Assembly: GCA_965229695.1 (NCBI GenBank)
Contig: OZ245921.1
Location: 3,534,001-3,598,000, forward strand
DNA length: 64,000 nucleotides
Source of the DNA: JANSYL01 sp965229695
GTDB taxonomy: Bacteria > Pseudomonadota > Alphaproteobacteria > Rhodobacterales > Rhodobacteraceae
Direction of reading: 5' to 3'
Position numbers and translations under genes: made by a program. Of the stretch, positions 43,449 to 52,156 are shown one piece after another; position 1 is the first letter of the stretch, and every line of letters begins with the position of its first letter. The notes below the pieces were generated by a model. The model had not been told where the DNA came from. It did not search any database and saw only the letters and a list, made by a program, of their open reading frames with translations.

Positions 43449-44327
43449 ATGCTGCGAGCAGTCCTTTTGGCAGCGCCCTTGGCGCTCACCCCATTGGCCC
43501 CGACGGCTTTGGCCCAAAGTCGCGAAGCCCAAGTGATCTTGCCGGAAAGCCAATTGGCAACCGAACATCCCGCGCTTTACGACCTGTTTGAAGGGATGGG
43601 CCTTTATGAGGTTCTGCATGTCATGTCGCTGGAAGGGATCGAAGCCGCCGACCAGATGGAGGCGGATATGTTCCCGGGGCAGGGTGGGGCGGCCTGGCCC
43701 GCTGTGGTGGCAGGCGTCTATTCGACCGATCGTCTGATCGCGGATTTCGAAGCCTCATTGCCCACCGAGGTGTTCACCGATGAGGTGGTCGCCGAATTGC
43801 TGGAATTTGTGACCTCGGATGTTGGTCAGCGCGTGGCCGAGGGTGAGGTCGCGGCGCGCGTCGCCTTTCTTGAGCCGGGGGTGGAGGAAAGCGCGACCCA
43901 GATCGCCAATCAGATGCGCGAAGACAAAGACCCTCGGATCGATCTGCTAAGCGAGTTCATCGCGCTGAATGCCCTGATTGAGCGCAATGTCTCGGGCGCG
44001 CTAAACGCCAATTTCGCGTTTTTCCAAGGTTTGACCGATGGCGACGCCTTTGAGGTGGAAATGCCCGAAGATTTGATGCTGGCCGAGGTGTGGGGCCAAG
44101 AACCCGAAATTCGCAGCAGCACCACAGAATGGCTTTATGCCTATCAGGTCACCGCCTATTCGGGGCTGAGCGATGCGGAGCTTCAGCAATATGTTGATCT
44201 GAGCGCGACCGAGGCCGGACGTGTTCTAAACACCGCGCTTTTCACCGCCTTTGACGTGATGTTCGAGCGCGTCAGCTATGACCTGGGCGCGGCGGCGGCG
44301 GTGTTCATCGCGGGGGAAGAAACCTAG
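43449..44327 (+). CDS. DUF2059 domain-containing exported protein
   Basis: 292 residues. The signal peptide MLRAVLLAAPLALTPLAPTALA precedes SREAQVI. It contains the helical DUF2059-like pattern (LSDAELQQYVDLSATEAGRVLNTALFTAF). Function unknown; probably periplasmic. Its stop codon shares the palindrome CTAG (44324-44327) with the stop of the convergent Hint gene. The ~210 bp between the tRNA and this start hold no other gene. Confidence 0.75.
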   Translation: MLRAVLLAAPLALTPLAPTALAQSREAQVILPESQLATEHPALYDLFEGMGLYEVLHVMSLEGIEAADQMEADMFPGQGGAAWPAVVAGVYSTDRLIADFEASLPTEVFTDEVVAELLEFVTSDVGQRVAEGEVAARVAFLEPGVEESATQIANQMREDKDPRIDLLSEFIALNALIERNVSGALNANFAFFQGLTDGDAFEVEMPEDLMLAEVWGQEPEIRSSTTEWLYAYQVTAYSGLSDAELQQYVDLSATEAGRVLNTALFTAFDVMFERVSYDLGAAAAVFIAGEET

Positions 44328-45337
44328 GCGACCAATCGCGCCTCAAACCGTTTCAGCTGCGGGCGCGCGATATCCATCGCGGGGTGTTCGGGCGCATCGG
44401 GGAACAAAAGCGTAATCTCTGCCCGATGCGCATCAGTCAGCCGCGCCAGGCTGGCAGGGCCCACCATCAGCGTTTCCGACCAAACCCCATCGACGCAAAC
44501 CAGGTCATGGGCATCGGTGGCCAAATGCACATAGGTGACGAACCCGGCGGGCAGTTGCCGCACCCGGTCACCGTCGGCCAGGTGAATGGCGCTGGCCAAA
44601 ACCTCGGGCTCACCCACCAACATCTCGGCCCAAGCGCCCGACAGCATGATCCGGTGCTGAGGTGACACGCGGTGGCTGCGGCTTGCCCCAAACATGCCGA
44701 TCGGAATTTCGACGGGTGCCAGACGGCCAAACCCGGCCACTGTGCGGGTGCCAATCCATTGCACCGGCTGCGCGCCGCGATCATAGGTCAGAACATGACC
44801 GCCTGGCTGCAAGGTCTCGATCGGCCGGCAGCCATCGGGCGTGTCAATCAGCCCGCCAACGGTGAAGCATACAAAGTTTTCATAAGGCCGCCCGGCACCG
44901 CCGCCGATATTCCCCTCGGACGTATAGGTATAGGTCTGACCGGGCACCATGGGCTCGGTCGTGACAAAGGCCGTGGTTTCATTGCGCCCGGTGTTTTGGT
45001 CGCCAAAGGGCAGGATGGTGATGGAATACCCCAAAAACCCGTTATCGTCGGCAAGCTCATAGTTCAGCACCACGCGCTGGCCGGTTAGATAGGTCACCCC
45101 ATCAATCACCACATCCTGCGCCAGAAACTGATTGCTATCGGCGTTGTTGGTTTCTTGGAAATTCGGATCGTCATCTTGGATGATGATCTCGATCCGGGTG
45201 TAATTGGGATTCAGGCGGATGTTGAAAGGCGGATTGCCATCGGCATCCGCACCGCGTTCGTCCGGCGGCGTCACGTTCCCGCCGCTGGTATCAAAATCGG
45301 TTAACTGATAGACGTGCCCAATGGTGTATAATGGCAT
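44324..45337 (-). CDS. Hedgehog/intein (Hint) domain protein
   Basis: 337 residues from ATG 45337 (MPLYTIGHVYQL); a TTG at 45412 would add 25 residues, and neither start has a good ribosome site. The first ~165 residues form an unknown beta-rich domain (PPFNIRLNPNYTRIEIIIQDD). From about residue 157 a Hint_2-type module begins: CFTVGGLIDTPDGCRPIE (first Cys = self-cleaving residue), LTYDRGAQPVQWIGTRTV, SHRVSPQHRIM (His). The family is common in Rhodobacterales surface or secreted proteins. There is no extein after Hint, so the possible reaction is cleavage rather than splicing. Confidence 0.78.
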   Translation of the reverse strand: MPLYTIGHVYQLTDFDTSGGNVTPPDERGADADGNPPFNIRLNPNYTRIEIIIQDDDPNFQETNNADSNQFLAQDVVIDGVTYLTGQRVVLNYELADDNGFLGYSITILPFGDQNTGRNETTAFVTTEPMVPGQTYTYTSEGNIGGGAGRPYENFVCFTVGGLIDTPDGCRPIETLQPGGHVLTYDRGAQPVQWIGTRTVAGFGRLAPVEIPIGMFGASRSHRVSPQHRIMLSGAWAEMLVGEPEVLASAIHLADGDRVRQLPAGFVTYVHLATDAHDLVCVDGVWSETLMVGPASLARLTDAHRAEITLLFPDAPEHPAMDIARPQLKRFEARLVA

Positions 45338-45650
45338 CTGACGGCTCGAATACGCTTTGTTTTCCTGCGATTTGCCCCAGAATTGCGGCGGAACGGGGGA
45401 GGAAGCGGGCAAATCCGGTGATCATCTGGTGCCAAGCCTGTGTTCCAAACGGTTTGAGCGCTTGACAGGCGGGGCGATTTGGCCGATATGCGCAGCCTCA
45501 ACGTCGGCGGATTTCCGTCGGCGTTGGTATTTGGTGAAAACGCCCTGAAAGAGGGGCGCGCAGCCTGAGGCGGGGTGAAACCCCGAAACACGGACAGAGC
45601 AGGTGCTCTGAAAGGGCCACAAGGCGCGGGTGATAAAAAGGAAGCGACAG
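45338..45650 (+). promoter_or_regulatory. rplU promoter and long leader
   Basis: This 313-bp gap holds a strong promoter, TTGACA (45462-45467), 17-base spacer, GATATG (45485-45490), giving a leader of about 150 nt before rplU. The leader contains hairpins such as GCGGGGTGAAACCCCG near 45575. Ribosomal protein leaders often bind the protein they encode; control by L21 or L27 is a guess. The part before the promoter shows no gene. Confidence 0.6.
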
Positions 45651-46316
45651 ATGTTCGCTGTGATGAAAACGGGCGGCAAACAGTACCGCGTCCAAGCAGG
45701 CGATGTCCTGCGGGTCGAAAAACTGGCCGCAGCGGCGGGTGATACCGTCCAATTCAATGATATCCTGATGCTTGGTGGCGACACCACGACCGTGGGCTCG
45801 CCACTGGTGTCGGGCGCTGCCGTGCAGGCGCTGGTCATCGACCAGATCAAAGGCGAAAAGCTGACCCATTTCGTCAAGCGCCGCCGCAAGCATTCGTCGA
45901 AGCGCAAGAAGGGCCACCGCCAGCAGCTGACCCTGCTGCGCGTGACCGACATCCTGGCCTCGGGCGCGGATAAATCGGGCGTGATGGCCGCCGTTGGCGC
46001 AGGCTCTGCCGCCACAGTGGCCGAAGCTGCCCCGGCACCGAAAAAAGCCGCGAAGCCGAAAGCCGAGAAAAAGGCCCCGGCCAAAGAGGCGGATGCCCCC
46101 GCCGCAGCCCCGGCTGCTGAAGGTGGCGATGATCTGAAACAGCTGTCGGGCGTTGGCCCCGCGCTGGAGAAAAAACTGCATGCCGCAGGTGTGACCACCT
46201 TCGCGCAGATCGCCGCTTGGACCGAAGAAGACGTGGCCGCGATGGACGAAAAACTGTCCTTCAAAGGCCGGATCGAGCGTGAAGGCTGGATCGAACAAGC
46301 CAAGAAACTGGCTTAA
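45651..46316 (+). CDS. rplU: 50S ribosomal protein L21 with C-terminal helix-hairpin-helix extension
   Basis: The first ~103 residues are a normal L21 (MFAVMKTGGKQYRVQAGD, KRRRKHSSKRKKGHRQQLT). Then comes an Ala/Lys/Pro-rich linker (residues ~115-160) and a C-terminal domain LSGVGPALEKKLHAAGV...WTEEDVAAMDEKL of the helix-hairpin-helix (predicted flap endonuclease-like) type found at the end of several alphaproteobacterial proteins. In total 221 residues, twice the usual length. The extension is in frame and well formed, so it is real. ATG 45651 has AAAAGGAAG upstream. rpmA follows. Confidence 0.95.
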   Translation: MFAVMKTGGKQYRVQAGDVLRVEKLAAAAGDTVQFNDILMLGGDTTTVGSPLVSGAAVQALVIDQIKGEKLTHFVKRRRKHSSKRKKGHRQQLTLLRVTDILASGADKSGVMAAVGAGSAATVAEAAPAPKKAAKPKAEKKAPAKEADAPAAAPAAEGGDDLKQLSGVGPALEKKLHAAGVTTFAQIAAWTEEDVAAMDEKLSFKGRIEREGWIEQAKKLA

Positions 46317-46335
46317 GTCGTAGGAGTAGAGACAC

Positions 46336-46605
46336 ATGGCACATAAAAAAGCAGGTGGTAGCTCTCGCAACGGTCGCGATTCCGCGGGCCGTCGCCTCGG
46401 CGTCAAAAAATACGGTGGTCAGGAAGTGATCCCCGGCAACATCATCGTGCGTCAGCGCGGCACCCGTTGGTATCCGGGCGAAGGCACCGGGATGGGCAAA
46501 GATCACACCATCTTTGCAACCTCGGAAGGCCGCGTCTCGTTCTCGAAAGGGTTTAAGGGCCGCACCTTTATTTCCGTACTCCCGACCGCGGAGGCTGCGG
46601 AGTAA
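46336..46605 (+). CDS. rpmA: 50S ribosomal protein L27
   Basis: 89 residues, normal length: MAHKKAGGSSRNGRDSAGRRLGVKKYGG with the conserved N-terminus that reaches the peptidyl transferase centre; no Firmicutes-type cleavable prefix. AGGAG lies 8 bases before ATG 46336. It is cotranscribed with rplU and followed by a terminator. Confidence 0.97.
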   Translation: MAHKKAGGSSRNGRDSAGRRLGVKKYGGQEVIPGNIIVRQRGTRWYPGEGTGMGKDHTIFATSEGRVSFSKGFKGRTFISVLPTAEAAE

Positions 46606-46630
46606 CGCCGAAACCATATTGGGTTTGAAG

Positions 46631-46675
46631 AAAACCAAGGGGCCGGCGGAAACGACCGGCCCCTTTTGGTTTTTG
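46631..46675 (+). terminator. Intrinsic terminator after rpmA
   Basis: GGGGCCGG-N9-CCGGCCCC (46639-46663) flanked by AAAACC and TTTTGGTTTTT, so the stem can be extended and works in plus-strand sense with a T-rich tail. Confidence 0.88.
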
Positions 46676-46771
46676 CAGATCCGATTTCCAGGGCCGCACT
46701 TGCCACGGCCTGTCCCAAGCCCCACCTGAAGATGCAAGAGGGGCGGCATCCGGTTCGGAGGAGGACCAAGG

Positions 46772-47311
46772 ATGAAACAAGAAACGATCCTGGCGCAAAC
46801 CGCCATTGACGCCCCGCGGATGATCCTGCGGCCCGTGCGCGTGTCTGATGCCGGTCTGATGACCATGTATGCCTCGGACCGGCGGGTGGCCGAGATGACG
46901 ACGATGATCCCGCACCCGCTGCCACCCGGCGCGTCAGAGGCCTTTATCCAACAGGCGATGAAGCCGGATCGGACGGAATTTGTCTGGGCCATGGATGCGA
47001 CCGAATTTGGCGGGGCCGAGCTGATGGGTGTCATTTCGCTCAATCAGATGGATCGGAACCAGTCAGAGATCGGCTATTGGGTGGCACCCGCGATGTGGAA
47101 CACCGGTTTCGCTTCGGAGGCGGTGGCGGCGTTGATCGCGGCCAACCCGCTTGAAAATCAGACGATTTTCGCCAGCGTCTTTCAGGACAACCCGGGCTCA
47201 GCCCGGGTGCTGACCAATGCCGGGTTTGCCTATTTGGGCGATGCCGAGGCGTTTTCGGTTGCCCGCAATGCCAAGGTGCCGACCTGGACCTATTTGAAAC
47301 GTCTGGCCTAA
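46772..47311 (+). CDS. GNAT acetyltransferase, RimJ/RimL-like
   Basis: 179 residues. Substrate strand RMILRPVRVSDAGLM at the N-terminus, EIGYWVAPAMWNTGFASEAVAALI (acetyl-CoA site, G-F/A variant) and NPGSARVLTNAGFAYLG at the end, as in ribosomal-protein or general GNAT enzymes. It lies between rpmA and obgE, a position often held by such a gene in this order. The target is unknown. ATG 46772 has GGAGG upstream. Confidence 0.88.
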   Translation: MKQETILAQTAIDAPRMILRPVRVSDAGLMTMYASDRRVAEMTTMIPHPLPPGASEAFIQQAMKPDRTEFVWAMDATEFGGAELMGVISLNQMDRNQSEIGYWVAPAMWNTGFASEAVAALIAANPLENQTIFASVFQDNPGSARVLTNAGFAYLGDAEAFSVARNAKVPTWTYLKRLA

Positions 47312-47357
47312 GCGCGTAAAGGCCAAGGACAGGACCGGGGGCCAGCCCCCGGACCCC

Positions 47358-47382
47358 CGCCATATTGTTGGGATAAAGATGG
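47358..47382 (+). repeat. CGCCATATTGTTGGGATAAAG repeat, copy between GNAT and obgE
   Basis: CGCCATATTGTTGGGATAAA followed by GATGG, preceded by CCAGCCCCCGGACCCC. Third member of the family described at 31804 and 37845. Confidence 0.55.
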
Positions 47383-47407
47383 TGGGAAGCATTGGATTGG
47401 CCGCGAT

Positions 47408-48445
47408 ATGAAGTTCCTCGATCTTGCCAAGGTTTACATTCGCTCCGGCGCGGGCGGGGGCGGATGCGTCAGCTTCCGGCGTGAGAAATACATTGAGTAT
47501 GGCGGGCCCGATGGCGGCGATGGCGGGCGCGGCGGTGATGTGTGGGCCGAAGCGGTCGAGGCGTTGAACACGCTGATTGATTTTCGCTATCAGCAGCATT
47601 TCTTTGCCAAAAACGGCCAGCCCGGTATGGGCAAACAACGCACCGGCAAGGATGGGGAAGACATCGTGCTGCGCGTCGCCGTGGGCACTGAGATTCTGGA
47701 TGAGGATGAAGAAACCGTCATCGCCGATTTGACCGAGGTCGGACAGCGTGTCTTGCTGGCCAAGGGTGGCAATGGCGGCTTTGGCAATCTGCACTTCAAA
47801 AGCGCCACCAACCAGGCGCCGCGCCGCGCCAATCCCGGTCAGGCCGGGGTCGAGCGCACGATTTGGCTGCGGCTGAAACTGATCGCGGATGTGGGCCTGT
47901 TGGGGCTGCCCAATGCGGGCAAGTCGACCTTCCTGGCTGCCACATCGAACGCGCGGCCCAAGATCGCCGATTACCCCTTCACCACCTTGCATCCCAATTT
48001 GGGCGTCGTAGGTGTGGACAATGTCGAGTTTGTCGTGGCCGACATCCCCGGCCTGATCGAAGGTGCAAGCGAGGGCAGGGGGCTTGGCGACATGTTCCTG
48101 GGCCATGTGGAACGTTGCGCCGTCTTGCTGCATCTGATTGACGGCACGGCCGAGGATGTGACGGCGGATTATCAGACCATCATCACCGAGTTAGAGGCTT
48201 ACGGCGGCGATTTGGCCGAAAAGCCGCGGGTGACGGTTTTGAACAAGGTCGATGCGCTGAGCGACGAGGAATTGGCCGAAAAGCGCGCCGCGCTGGCGGC
48301 GGCGGTGGGCGGCCCGATCATGACAATGTCCGGTGTCGCCCGCACCGGCGTGACCGATGTGTTGCGCGCGCTGCGGGCGCAGATCGACGCGGGCCGGTTA
48401 CGCATGCGCGCCCAGGTTGAGGAGCCCGGGCCATGGCGACCCTGA
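47408..48445 (+). CDS. obgE: GTPase ObgE/CgtA
   Basis: Essential ribosome-associated GTPase, 345 residues. The glycine-rich Obg fold is at the N-terminus (SGAGGGGCVSFRREKYIEYGGPDGGDGG). The G domain has GLPNAGKST, DIPGLIEGASEGRGLG and NKVD. It is shorter at the C-terminus than E. coli ObgE. It overlaps proB, and rplU-rpmA lie upstream in the classic order. Confidence 0.97.
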   Translation: MKFLDLAKVYIRSGAGGGGCVSFRREKYIEYGGPDGGDGGRGGDVWAEAVEALNTLIDFRYQQHFFAKNGQPGMGKQRTGKDGEDIVLRVAVGTEILDEDEETVIADLTEVGQRVLLAKGGNGGFGNLHFKSATNQAPRRANPGQAGVERTIWLRLKLIADVGLLGLPNAGKSTFLAATSNARPKIADYPFTTLHPNLGVVGVDNVEFVVADIPGLIEGASEGRGLGDMFLGHVERCAVLLHLIDGTAEDVTADYQTIITELEAYGGDLAEKPRVTVLNKVDALSDEELAEKRAALAAAVGGPIMTMSGVARTGVTDVLRALRAQIDAGRLRMRAQVEEPGPWRP

Positions 48446-49563
48446 GCATGACGGCCACCCCCGCCTTGACCGATGCCAAACGGCTGGTGGTCAAAATCGG
48501 CTCGGCTCTGTTGGTGGATCGCACCACCGGCGCGCTCAGGGCGGATTGGCTGAAGGCGCTGGCCGAGGATGTGGCGCGGATCAAAGCGCGTGGCGTCGAT
48601 GTCATCCTGGTTTCGTCGGGCTCCATCGCGCTGGGGCGGCGGGTGCTGAGCCTGGGCCTTGGGGCGTTGTCCTTGGACGAGGCGCAGGCGGCGGCAGCGG
48701 TTGGGCAAATTCGGCTGGCGCGCGCCTATGAGGAGGCGTTGGCCCCGTTCGATCTTGTGACCGCGCAGATCCTGTTGACCCTTGATGACAGCGCCGACCG
48801 GCGGCGATACCTCAACACCCGCGCCACACTCGCCAGCCTTTTGGCGCGTGGTGTGGTGCCGATTGTGAATGAGAACGACACCATTGCCACCGATGAGATT
48901 CGCTATGGTGACAACGACCGTCTGGCTGCCAATGTCGCCGTGATGGCGGGGGCAGATACCTGTGTGCTGCTGTCCGATGTCGATGGTCTTTATACCGCGA
49001 ACCCGGCCGAGGTGCCGGATGCGCAGCATTTGGCGGTCGTCGACCGGATCACGCCCGAGATTGAGGCGATGGCGGGGGATGCCGGTACGGGCCTGTCGAA
49101 AGGTGGGATGAAAACCAAGATCATGGCTGCGCGCACCGCGACAGCCTCGGGCTGCGCGATGGCGATCACCGAAGGGTCGGTTTTGCGGCCCCTGACCGCT
49201 TTGGAAAAGGGCGCGCGCGCCACCTGGTTCACGGCCGCCATCGACCCGCAAGCCGCCCGCAAACGCTGGATTTCCGCGATGAAACCCAAGGGCAGCTTGC
49301 GCCTGGATGCGGGCGCTGTGGCCGCCTTGGGGCGTGGTAAATCTCTGCTGCCCGCCGGGATCACCGAGGTGACGGGCGCGTTCCAGCGCGGCGACCCGGT
49401 GGCCCTGGAAGGGCCGGATGGCGCGCGGCTTGGTCTGGGCCTCAGCCGTTATACCGGGGCCGAGGCGCAAGCGATCGCCGGTCACCGCTCCGATGAGATT
49501 GAAGCGCTTTTGGGTTATCCAGGCCGCGCCGCTTTGGTGCACCGGGATGACATGGCGCTCTGA
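48433..49563 (+). CDS. proB: Glutamate 5-kinase
   Basis: First step of proline synthesis. 376 residues: kinase part (LVVKIGSALLVD, VSSGSIALGRR, NENDTIATDEIRYGDND) and a C-terminal PUA domain (about 280-360, RGDPVALEG). The ATG at 48433 overlaps obgE by 13 bases and has GAGGAG upstream; ATG 48448 just after the obgE stop is an alternative. proA follows. Confidence 0.96.
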   Translation: MATLSMTATPALTDAKRLVVKIGSALLVDRTTGALRADWLKALAEDVARIKARGVDVILVSSGSIALGRRVLSLGLGALSLDEAQAAAAVGQIRLARAYEEALAPFDLVTAQILLTLDDSADRRRYLNTRATLASLLARGVVPIVNENDTIATDEIRYGDNDRLAANVAVMAGADTCVLLSDVDGLYTANPAEVPDAQHLAVVDRITPEIEAMAGDAGTGLSKGGMKTKIMAARTATASGCAMAITEGSVLRPLTALEKGARATWFTAAIDPQAARKRWISAMKPKGSLRLDAGAVAALGRGKSLLPAGITEVTGAFQRGDPVALEGPDGARLGLGLSRYTGAEAQAIAGHRSDEIEALLGYPGRAALVHRDDMAL

Positions 49564-49568
49564 TCCCC

Positions 49569-49591
49569 CTTCATCTTTCCAAAAATACGCC
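49569..49591 (-). repeat. GTATTTTTGGAAAGATGAAG element between proB and proA
   Basis: On minus it reads GGCGTATTTTTGGAAAGATG then AAG, related in core (TATTTTTGG...AAGAT) to the other intergenic elements. A T-run and A-rich context could also let it act in transcription ending. Confidence 0.4.
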
Positions 49592-49626
49592 TATCCTGAC
49601 CAACACACTCCGCGATGAGGCCCGAC

Positions 49627-50895
49627 ATGCTAGACCAAGCCACCGACATCCCCGCCTTGATGGCCGATATTGGCGCGCGCGCCAAAACCGCCGCGTCGGA
49701 GCTGGCCTTTGCACCGCCGCAGGCCAAGCAAAAGGCGCTGGAGGCGGCGGCAGATGCGGTTTGGGCGCGCCGCGCCGAGATTGTCGCAGCGAATGGGCGT
49801 GACATGGAATTTGGCCGCGACAAGGGTCTGTCAGCGGCCATGCTGGACCGGTTGATGCTGGATGAAGCACGCATCCAAGGCATCGTTGACGGGCTGCGTG
49901 CGGTAGCGGGTCAAGCCGATCCCGTGGGTCAGGTGATGACCGATTGGGATATGGCAAGCGGTCTGCATATCGAACGGGTGCGCACGCCTTTGGGCGTGAT
50001 CGGCGTGATTTATGAAAGCCGACCCAATGTGACGGCTGATGCCGGCGCGCTCTGCCTGAAATCGGGCAATGCCGTTATCCTGCGCGGTGGCTCGGAAAGC
50101 TTCCATTCCTCGGGTCTGCTGGTCGAATGCCTGAAGGACGGGCTGCGCGCCGCGGACCTGCCCGAAGATGCGGTGCAACGTGTGCCCACCCGCGACCGCG
50201 CCGCGGTCCAAGAGTTACTGACCATGACTGATACGGTCGATGTGATCGTCCCCCGTGGCGGCAAGGGCCTGGTCGGCCTGGTGCAACGCGAAGCGCGGGT
50301 GCCGGTTTTTGCCCATCTCGAAGGCATTTGCCACATCTATGTCGATGCAGCGGCGGACCCGGAAAAGGCGCTGAAGGTGGTGCTGAATGCCAAAACCCGC
50401 CGCACCGGGATTTGTGGCGCCGCCGAGTGCGTATTGATCCACCGCGACGTCGCGGAAACGATCGGCCAGGGCATCGTCCGCGCGCTGATCGATGCCGGTG
50501 TCGAGGTGCGCGGCGATGCCGATCTGCAAAAGATCGACGGGGTGGTCGCGGCTTCGGAGGAGGATTGGGGGCGCGAGTTCCTGGATATGATCATCGCCGC
50601 GCGGGTGGTCGATGATATCGATGCCGCCATCGCGCATATCCGCAGCTATGGCTCCAGCCACACCGAAAGCATTCTGACCGAGGATGATGCCGCCGCCGCG
50701 CGGTTCTTCCAGCGCCTGGACAGCGCGATCTTGATGCGCAACGCCTCCACCCAATTCGCGGATGGGGGGGAGTTTGGCATGGGCGCTGAGATCGGGATTG
50801 CGACGGGCAAGATGCATGCGCGCGGCCCGGTGGGGGCCGAGCAACTGACCTCGTTCAAATATCTGGTGACCGGGGACGGCACGATCCGCCCCTGA
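49627..50895 (+). CDS. proA: Gamma-glutamyl phosphate reductase
   Basis: Second step of proline synthesis. 422 residues, usual length. Catalytic Cys in NAKTRRTGICGAAE; cofactor loop ESRPNVTADAGALCLKSGN and GGSE. I use ATG 49627, which has GAGG 6 bases upstream; ATG 49615 is also in frame. It lies 63 bp after proB. Confidence 0.96.
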   Translation: MLDQATDIPALMADIGARAKTAASELAFAPPQAKQKALEAAADAVWARRAEIVAANGRDMEFGRDKGLSAAMLDRLMLDEARIQGIVDGLRAVAGQADPVGQVMTDWDMASGLHIERVRTPLGVIGVIYESRPNVTADAGALCLKSGNAVILRGGSESFHSSGLLVECLKDGLRAADLPEDAVQRVPTRDRAAVQELLTMTDTVDVIVPRGGKGLVGLVQREARVPVFAHLEGICHIYVDAAADPEKALKVVLNAKTRRTGICGAAECVLIHRDVAETIGQGIVRALIDAGVEVRGDADLQKIDGVVAASEEDWGREFLDMIIAARVVDDIDAAIAHIRSYGSSHTESILTEDDAAAARFFQRLDSAILMRNASTQFADGGEFGMGAEIGIATGKMHARGPVGAEQLTSFKYLVTGDGTIRP

Positions 50896-50964
50896 TCCCC
50901 TTTACATACTGCCATCAAACCGCCGCGCCGGGACTTGGCGCGGCGCATTTGGGATGACCTCGTG

Positions 50965-52152
50965 ATGACCGACCGCAAAAACGACCGCCCCGATACGCTT
51001 GTGCGCCGCACGCCCTTTCCCGAAAGCGTCAGCCGCGCGGTGGTCACGCCTTTGCAGCCCTCGGTCGTTTACGCCTCGCCCTCGATTGCAACCCTGCACG
51101 ATCAGTATGAGGGCCGGGCCCAGGGATATACCTATGCGCGCGAGGGGCATCCCAATGCGACACTGCTGGCCCAGAAAATCGACGGAATGGAAGGCGGCGC
51201 AGGTGGCCTGATCACCGGCTCTGGCATGGCGGCGGTAACAGCGGCGATCATGGGCATCCTGGGGCAGGGGGATCACATCATTGGTGCTGATCAGCTTTAT
51301 GGCCGGTCGCTGCGCCTGATGCATCAAGACCTAAGCCGATTTGGCATTGCGACCACGGTTATCGACCCGACCAATGCCGAGGCCTTGCGTGATGCCATCC
51401 GGCCCGAGACCAAGATGATCCTGCTTGAGGTGGTATCGAACCCCACGCTGCGCGTCGCAGATATGGAGGGCATCGCCCGCATCGCGGCTGAGGCCGGCGT
51501 GCTTTTGGCGGTAGACAACACCTTTACCACACCCATCGGTTATCGCCCCTTCGATCACGGCGCCGATATCGTGATCCATTCGGTGACCAAGCTGTTGGCC
51601 GGGCATTCGGACGTGACACTTGGCTATGTCTGCGCCAAAGACCCGGACCACGCCAAGGCGATTTACGATTTTGCCGTGACCACCGGCATGACGCCAAGCC
51701 CGTATGATTGCTGGCTGGCCGAACGGGGGCTTTACACCTTCCCGCTGCGTTTTGACCGGGCCGAGGCCAATGCCCGCGCTTTGGCGGATATGCTGGCAGC
51801 ACACCCAAAGGTGCTAGAGGTGCTCTATCCTGGGCGCAGCGACCACCCCGACCACGCCCGCGCGCAGGCGCTTTTGGGTGGGCGTGATGGCAATATGGTC
51901 AGCTTCCGCATCGATGGGGACGAGGCGGCGGCCGATCGCTTGGTGCAGGCGGCGCCAAATCTGGCCTTTGCCCCGACTTTGGGGGATGTGGGCACCACGC
52001 TGAGCCACCCGCCGTCATCCTCCCACCGTGGTTTGACGCCCGAAGGGCGCGCCGCGCTTGGGATCACAGATGGGTTTTTCCGCGTCTCGGTTGGGATCGA
52101 AGACATCGCGCTTTTGATCGCGGATTTTGAGGCTGGATTGGCGGCGGTCTAA
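50965..52152 (+). CDS. Cys/Met metabolism PLP-dependent enzyme (cystathionine beta-lyase-like)
   Basis: 395 residues of the MetB/MetC/MetZ family. Schiff-base Lys in HSVTKLLAGHSD; PLP-contact LITGSGMAAVTA and LEVVSNPTLRVAD; substrate Arg region THPPSSSHRGL-type (LSHPPSSSHRGLTPEGR). It could be cystathionine beta-lyase, methionine gamma-lyase or an O-acyl-homoserine sulfhydrylase; the sequence alone does not settle it. The start ATG 50965 follows a GTG at 50962; the 69-bp gap to proA suggests a shared or nearby promoter. Confidence 0.87.
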   Translation: MTDRKNDRPDTLVRRTPFPESVSRAVVTPLQPSVVYASPSIATLHDQYEGRAQGYTYAREGHPNATLLAQKIDGMEGGAGGLITGSGMAAVTAAIMGILGQGDHIIGADQLYGRSLRLMHQDLSRFGIATTVIDPTNAEALRDAIRPETKMILLEVVSNPTLRVADMEGIARIAAEAGVLLAVDNTFTTPIGYRPFDHGADIVIHSVTKLLAGHSDVTLGYVCAKDPDHAKAIYDFAVTTGMTPSPYDCWLAERGLYTFPLRFDRAEANARALADMLAAHPKVLEVLYPGRSDHPDHARAQALLGGRDGNMVSFRIDGDEAAADRLVQAAPNLAFAPTLGDVGTTLSHPPSSSHRGLTPEGRAALGITDGFFRVSVGIEDIALLIADFEAGLAAV

Positions 52153-52156
52153 CCCG

